From the NCBI RefSeq assembly GCF_008642355.1, contig NZ_CP029193.1, forward strand, positions 5,976,001 to 6,040,000: 64,000 nucleotides of DNA, read 5' to 3'. A model generated the notes under the pieces. That model saw only the letters and a list, made by a program, of their open reading frames with translations, was not told the DNA's origin and did no database searches. Source of the stretch: Streptomyces venezuelae. GTDB taxonomy: Bacteria > Actinomycetota > Actinomycetes > Streptomycetales > Streptomycetaceae. Below, piece by piece: positions 59,707 to 64,000 of the stretch (position 1 is the stretch's first letter; the number at the start of each line of letters is the position of its first letter). The position numbers and the translations under genes were made by a program.

Positions 59707-61401
59707 ATGCCGCCCACGCTCGCCTCGCTCGTCCACCACTCCGCGCTCAAGCTGACCGTGCGCGCGGGCGAGGACCGCCTGGACGCCCCCGTGCGCTGGG
59801 CGCACGCCAGCGAGCTCGCCGACCCCGTCCCCTACATGGAGGGCGGCGAACTCCTCCTGATCACCGCGCTCAAGCTGGACGCGGAGGACCCGGACGCCAT
59901 GCGGCGGTACGTGAAGCGGCTGGCCGGCGCCGGAGTCGTCGGGCTCGGTTTCGCCGTCGGCGTGCACTACCCCGACATCCCGAAGGCCCTCGTCGACGCC
60001 GCGACCGACGCCGACCTGCCGCTCATCGAGGTGCCGCGGCGCACCCCGTTCCTCGCCATCAGCAAGGCCGTGTCCGCCGCCATCGCCGCCGAGCAGTACC
60101 GCGCCGTGACGGCGGGCTTCGCCGCCCAGCGCGAGCTGACCAAGCAGGCGCTGAGCGACGGCCCCGAGGGGCTGCTCCTCGCGCTCGCCGGACAGGTCGA
60201 CGGGTGGGCCGCGCTGTACGACGCGTCGGGCGCCGTGGTCGCCGCCGCGCCGGAGTGGGCCAACCGCAGGGCCGCGCGGGTCACCGCCGACGTGGAACGC
60301 CTCAGGGAGCGTCCAGCGCCCGCCAGTTCCGTCGTCGCGGGCGCCGAGGACCGCGTGGAGCTGCACTCCCTCGGCACGGGACGCAGGCCGCGCGCGGCGC
60401 TCGCCGTCGGTACGGCGTCGACCCTCGGCACCGCCGAGCGCTACGCGGTCCACTCCGCCATCGCCCTCCTCACCCTCACCACCGAGCGCTCCCGCTCCCT
60501 GCACGCCGCCGAGCAGCGGATCGGCGCGGCGGTCCTGCGGATGCTGCTCGCGGGGGAGCCCGACCACGCGCGAACGGTCGCCGGCGAACTGTACGGAAGC
60601 CTCCTCGACGCCCCCTTTCGCCTGGTCGTCGCGCAGGTCGCGTCGGCGTCCGCGGCGCGGGTGCGGGCGGGCGCGGAGGAGAACGGCGAGGGCGCGGCCG
60701 ACGCGATGCCCGGCACCGCGTCCGCCGCGGTGCTCGCCGCGGTGGCCGACGCCTCCGGGAACGGCGATCCGCTCGCCGGCCTCGTCGACGTCGTCGAAGC
60801 GGCGGCCGCGCGCTCCGGCGAGGCACTGCTCGTCGTCCCCTACGGGGAACGGCTCGTGCTGCTCGTCGTGGACGGGGGCGCGGGAGTGCGGGCGTGCGCG
60901 GAGTACGCGGCGGCGCTGGAGGCGGGCCGGCTGACGGCAGGACGCGATACGTCCACCTCGGGAGAGGAGGGCGAACTGGTGATGGGCCTGTCCGCGCCGG
61001 CCGGACCGATCGCCGCGGCGACGGCGTACAAACAGGCGGAGCAGGCGCTGTCCGTCGCACGGCGTCGGGGCCGCGCGCTGGTCGAGCACGAGGAGCTGGC
61101 CGCGGGTTCCGTCCTGCCGCTCCTCGCGGACGACGCGGTACGGGCGTTCGCGGACGGCCTCCTCCGCGCCCTGCACGAACACGACGCGACGGGCCGCGGC
61201 GACCTGGTCGCCTCCCTCCGCGCCTGGCTCTCCCGCCACGGCCAGTGGGACGCGGCCGCAGCGGACCTGGGCGTCCACCGCCACACCCTCCGCTACCGCA
61301 TGCGCCGGGTCGAGGAGATCCTGGGCCGCTCCCTGGACGACCCGGACGTCCGCATGGAGCTGTGGCTCTCCCTGAAGGCCACATCAACGAACTCGGACTG
61401 A
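59707..61401 (+). CDS. PucR family transcriptional regulator
   Basis: A 564-residue regulator with the PucR N-terminal ligand-binding domain (LASLVHHSALKLTVRAGEDR, ELLLITALKLDAEDPD). A degenerate GGDEF-like middle region follows (about 300-480). A C-terminal HTH of the CdaR/PucR type completes it (WDAAAADLGVHRHTLRYRMR, RVEEILGRSLDDPDVRMEL). PucR-type proteins sense purine-breakdown or amine compounds. It lies 233 bases upstream of, and in the same direction as, a succinate-semialdehyde-type dehydrogenase and near gabT; activation of GABA use is a reasonable inference. The ATG at 59707 follows CTGAAGGTCCC. Confidence 0.92.
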   Translation: MPPTLASLVHHSALKLTVRAGEDRLDAPVRWAHASELADPVPYMEGGELLLITALKLDAEDPDAMRRYVKRLAGAGVVGLGFAVGVHYPDIPKALVDAATDADLPLIEVPRRTPFLAISKAVSAAIAAEQYRAVTAGFAAQRELTKQALSDGPEGLLLALAGQVDGWAALYDASGAVVAAAPEWANRRAARVTADVERLRERPAPASSVVAGAEDRVELHSLGTGRRPRAALAVGTASTLGTAERYAVHSAIALLTLTTERSRSLHAAEQRIGAAVLRMLLAGEPDHARTVAGELYGSLLDAPFRLVVAQVASASAARVRAGAEENGEGAADAMPGTASAAVLAAVADASGNGDPLAGLVDVVEAAAARSGEALLVVPYGERLVLLVVDGGAGVRACAEYAAALEAGRLTAGRDTSTSGEEGELVMGLSAPAGPIAAATAYKQAEQALSVARRRGRALVEHEELAAGSVLPLLADDAVRAFADGLLRALHEHDATGRGDLVASLRAWLSRHGQWDAAAADLGVHRHTLRYRMRRVEEILGRSLDDPDVRMELWLSLKATSTNSD

Positions 61402-61634
61402 GCCACGCCCGACCAGGGGCGCGGGGAACTGCGCGACGAGCCCCCCCGGCCCGCGGACGAGGAGCGCCCGGCCCCGGCGGAGCCGAGCCCCAAGGGCGAC
61501 GGCGACACATACAAAGCGGCACAAGGCCCCCGGCCAGCACTCCGCACAGGACAAACGTCGACGCCCACCCCTACCCCTACCGTGAGGGACGTACGTACCC
61601 CCAGACACACCCCCGCGGAAGGGCCGGAATCGAC

Positions 61635-63080
61635 ATGACTTCCATCCACGCCTTCTGGCTCGCCGGTCGCCAGACCACCGGCGAGACCACCTTCGACGTC
61701 ACCTCGCCCTGGGACGGCCGGGTCGTCGGCAAGGCCGCCGTCCCGACCGACGCCCAGGTGGAGGAAGCCGTCGCCGCCGCGTACGCCGTGCGTGACGAGT
61801 TCGCCGCCACCCCGGCCCACGTCCGCGCCGCCGCCCTCATGCACGTGTCGAACCGCCTGGTCGAGCGCACCGAGGAGATCGCCCAGCTGATCTCCGCCGA
61901 GAACGGCAAGCCGATCAAGTGGGCCCGAGGAGAGCTCGGCCGTGCCGTCTCCGTCTTCCGGTTCGCCGCTGAGGAGGCCCGCCGCTTCAACGGCGGCGAG
62001 GCCCAGCGCCTCGACACCGACGCCGGCGGCCAGGGCCGTCTCGCCCTGACCCGCCGCTTCCCCAAGGGCGTCGTCCTCGGCATCGCGCCGTTCAACTTCC
62101 CGCTGAACCTCTGCGCGCACAAGGTCGCCCCGGCCATCGCCGTCGGCGCGCCGATCATCCTCAAGCCGGCCCCGGCCACCCCGCTCTCCGGCCTGATCCT
62201 CGGCGAGCTGCTCGCCGAGACGGACCTGCCGGCCGGTTCGTGGAGCATCCTGCCGGTCGCCAACGACAAGATGCCCGCCCTCGTCCAGGACGAGCGGATG
62301 CCGGTCATCTCCTTCACGGGTTCCGAGAAGGTCGGCTACGCGATCATGGACTCGGTGCCGCGCAAGCACTGCACTCTGGAGCTCGGCGGCAACGGCGCGG
62401 CCGTCGTCCTCGGCGACTGGTCCTCCGACGAGGACCTCGACTGGGCCGCCTCGCGCATCGCCACGTTCTCCAACTACCAGGGCGGCCAGTCCTGCATCTC
62501 CGTGCAGCGGGTCATCGCGGACGCGTCCGTGTACGACCGGCTCGTGCCGCGCGTGGTCAAGGCCGTCGAGGCCCAGGTCACCGGCGACCCGTCCGACCCG
62601 GCGACCGAGGTCGGCCCGCTCGTCAACGAGGACGCCGCGAAGCGCGTGGAGTCCTGGGTCGACGAGGCGGCGAAGGCGGGCGCCAAGATCCTGACCGGCG
62701 GCAAGCGCGACGGCGCCTCGTACGCGCCGACCGTCCTCGCCGACGTACCGGCCGACACCACGATCGCCTGCGAGGAGGTCTTCGGCCCCGTCCTCACCCT
62801 GAAGAAGGTGAACGGCGAGACCGAGGCGTTCGACGCCGTCAACGACTCCAAGTACGGCCTCCAGGCGGGCGTCTTCACGCACGACCTGCAGACCGCCTTC
62901 CGCGCGCACCGCGAGCTCGAGGTCGGCGGCGTGGTCATCGGCGACGCCCCCTCCTACCGCGCCGACCAGATGCCGTACGGCGGCGTGAAGCAGTCCGGCG
63001 TGGGCCGTGAGGGCGTGCGCTTCGCGATGGACGACTACACGTACGAGCGCGTCATGGTCCTGACGGGCCTCGCCCTGTAG
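61635..63080 (+). CDS. gabD: Aldehyde dehydrogenase, succinate-semialdehyde type
   Basis: A 481-residue aldehyde dehydrogenase with catalytic Glu249 (LELGGNGAAVVLG) and Cys287 (GGQSCISVQR); APFNFPLNLCAHKVAPAI and KQSGVGREGVRFAMDDY are further signatures. It belongs to the branch with succinate-semialdehyde, lactaldehyde and phosphonate-aldehyde enzymes, so substrate assignment rests on its neighbours gabT and pucR. AAGGGCCGG precedes the ATG at 61635. The frame is open far upstream through pucR, but only this start gives the family N-terminus SIHAFWLAGRQT. A repeat and a terminator follow. Confidence 0.85.
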   Translation: MTSIHAFWLAGRQTTGETTFDVTSPWDGRVVGKAAVPTDAQVEEAVAAAYAVRDEFAATPAHVRAAALMHVSNRLVERTEEIAQLISAENGKPIKWARGELGRAVSVFRFAAEEARRFNGGEAQRLDTDAGGQGRLALTRRFPKGVVLGIAPFNFPLNLCAHKVAPAIAVGAPIILKPAPATPLSGLILGELLAETDLPAGSWSILPVANDKMPALVQDERMPVISFTGSEKVGYAIMDSVPRKHCTLELGGNGAAVVLGDWSSDEDLDWAASRIATFSNYQGGQSCISVQRVIADASVYDRLVPRVVKAVEAQVTGDPSDPATEVGPLVNEDAAKRVESWVDEAAKAGAKILTGGKRDGASYAPTVLADVPADTTIACEEVFGPVLTLKKVNGETEAFDAVNDSKYGLQAGVFTHDLQTAFRAHRELEVGGVVIGDAPSYRADQMPYGGVKQSGVGREGVRFAMDDYTYERVMVLTGLAL

Positions 63081-63091
63081 GACCGAGCGTC

Positions 63092-63131
63092 CCGAGACCG
63101 GCCGCGTCCGAGACCGGCCGCGTCCGAGACC
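63092..63131 (+). repeat. 16-base tandem repeat, two and a half units
   Basis: CCGAGACCGGCCGCGT occurs at 63092-63107 and 63108-63123, with a partial third copy (CCGAGACC) at 63124-63131 running into the terminator. Confidence 0.9.
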
Positions 63132-63169
63132 AACGGCCGGAGCCCACTGTGCGGGGGCTCCGGCCGTTG
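63131..63169. terminator. 15-base-pair terminator after the aldehyde dehydrogenase
   Basis: CAACGGCCGGAGCCC (63131-63145) pairs perfectly with 63155-63169 around ACTGTGCGG. It separates the aldehyde dehydrogenase from the SDR gene. Confidence 0.9.
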
Positions 63170-63270
63170 TCGTACACCCCGCCCCGCCTCCGTGAGCCCG
63201 CCTGGTGGTGCTGACACCAGGCTCGGCACGCTCTCCCCACCCGCCTCCCCGCGCCCCCACCGTGGTCCCC

Positions 63271-64000
63271 ATGGACCGACACACCACCCTCGTCACCGGC
63301 GCGACCCAGGGCCTCGGCCGCGGCATCGCGCTCGACCTCGCCACCCGCGGCCACGCCGTCCTCCTGCACGGCCGCGACCGGACCCGGCTCGACGCCGTCG
63401 CGGCGGAGGTGCGCAAGCACGCGCCGGGCGCCCCCGTCCGCACCTACCTCGCCGATCTCGCCGACCTCGACCAGGTGCGCGCGCTGGCCGCCGAGATCTC
63501 CGCCGCCGAACCCCGGCTCGACGGGCTCGTCAACAACGCCGTCGCGGGCGGCGGCGCCGAGCCCCTCCGGCGGGAGTTCAGCGCCCAGGGCCACGAGCTG
63601 CGGTTCGCCGTGAACCACCTCGCGCCCTACGCACTCGTCCGCGGCCTGCTGCCCCTGCTCACCGCGTCCGCGCCCGCCCGCGTCGTCAACGTGGCCTCCA
63701 TCGGGCAGGAAGCGGTGGACTTCGACGACGTCATGCTGGAGCACGGCTATGAGGGGCTGCGCGCCTACTGCCGCAGCAAGGTCGCCATGATCATGACGAC
63801 CTTCGAGCTCGGCGTCGAACTGGAAGGCACCGGCGTCACCGTGAACGCCCTCCATCCGGCGCACCTGATGGACACGGAGGGCGTGCGGGCGTACGGCCTC
63901 GCCCCGCTCGTCGGCGTGGAGGAAGGGGTGCGGCCCACCGTGCGGCTCCTCGTCGATCCCGAACTCGACGGCACGACCGGCCGCTACTTCGACCAGTACA
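63271..64000 (+). CDS. Short-chain dehydrogenase/reductase (3' end outside window)
   Basis: The frame is open from an ATG at 63271 to the right edge (243 codons, no stop). It shows the SDR cofactor motif TGATQGLG (residues 9-16), the LVNNAVAGGG segment and the catalytic pair in YCRSK (Tyr166, Lys170). VNVASIGQEAV supplies the serine position. NALHPAHLMDTEGV follows the active site. A dehydrogenase or reductase of an unknown alcohol/ketone; the upstream region carries no obvious ribosome site. Not linked to the polyamine genes by any sequence evidence. Confidence 0.85.
   Translation, partial: MDRHTTLVTGATQGLGRGIALDLATRGHAVLLHGRDRTRLDAVAAEVRKHAPGAPVRTYLADLADLDQVRALAAEISAAEPRLDGLVNNAVAGGGAEPLRREFSAQGHELRFAVNHLAPYALVRGLLPLLTASAPARVVNVASIGQEAVDFDDVMLEHGYEGLRAYCRSKVAMIMTTFELGVELEGTGVTVNALHPAHLMDTEGVRAYGLAPLVGVEEGVRPTVRLLVDPELDGTTGRYFDQY

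Noticed and set aside
57073..61284. A 1403-codon minus-strand frame opposite the membrane ATPase and PucR genes.
   Set aside because: Shadow of third-position GC bias; the opposite strand carries recognisable Walker and HTH motifs.

Overview
The window is high-G+C, gene-dense chromosomal DNA with GTG starts, frequent 1- and 4-base gene overlaps and strong GC bias at third codon positions. The gene for the sporulation sigma factor WhiG, followed by a ribosomal protein S2 / EF-Ts / UMP kinase / ribosome recycling factor / CDP-diglyceride synthase block, points to the genus Streptomyces. The order of genes matches the conserved core of Streptomyces chromosomes as I remember it; no database search was made.

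Layout. 1-5.2 kb: end of a signal peptidase array, Nudix hydrolase, DUF2469 protein, YraN, ComM-like ATPase, DprA. 5.5-7.7 kb: whiG, a TetR regulator and an M23-type secreted protein. 8.1-12.8 kb: rpsB, tsf, pyrH, frr, cdsA. 12.8-17.1 kb: a decayed integrative element inserted at the 5' end of rlmN. It is flanked by two copies of the rlmN start region and carries a dead, chimeric SSB-integrase gene, three neighbouring frameshifted genes, and an intact-looking pair encoding a secreted Gly/Ala-rich protein and a two-helix membrane protein. 17.1-22.2 kb: rlmN, then a TPP riboswitch with attenuator and the thiamine ABC transporter thiBPQ. 22.3-26.9 kb: a degraded mycothiol-family gene, LOG and VOC proteins, and an FtsX-like permease with an atypical ABC ATPase.

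27.1-63.1 kb is dominated by genes fitting polyamine uptake and breakdown. These are a putrescine/GABA-type aminotransferase with its own Lrp regulator, two gamma-aminobutyraldehyde-type dehydrogenases, two Tat-type polyamine-binding lipoproteins, a PotABC-type importer, a PuuB-like FAD oxidoreductase, GabT with a second Lrp-like regulator, and a PucR regulator beside a succinate-semialdehyde-type dehydrogenase. Together they could take putrescine or spermidine through aminobutyraldehyde and GABA to succinate. Interspersed are unrelated genes: a RING-like/TerD-like protein, GDPD, adenosine deaminase, a MocR-MFS divergent pair, NADAR, a GH18 chitinase under a DasR-like box, PAP2, a Tat-exported propeller-amidohydrolase, and a membrane ATPase. 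An SDR gene is cut by the right edge.

The most unusual parts are the decayed element, with its SSB-integrase fusion lacking the catalytic tyrosine and its candidate bacteriocin/immunity pair, and the large RING-like protein lodged between two polyamine genes. No tRNA, rRNA, CRISPR array or intact insertion sequence was recognised.
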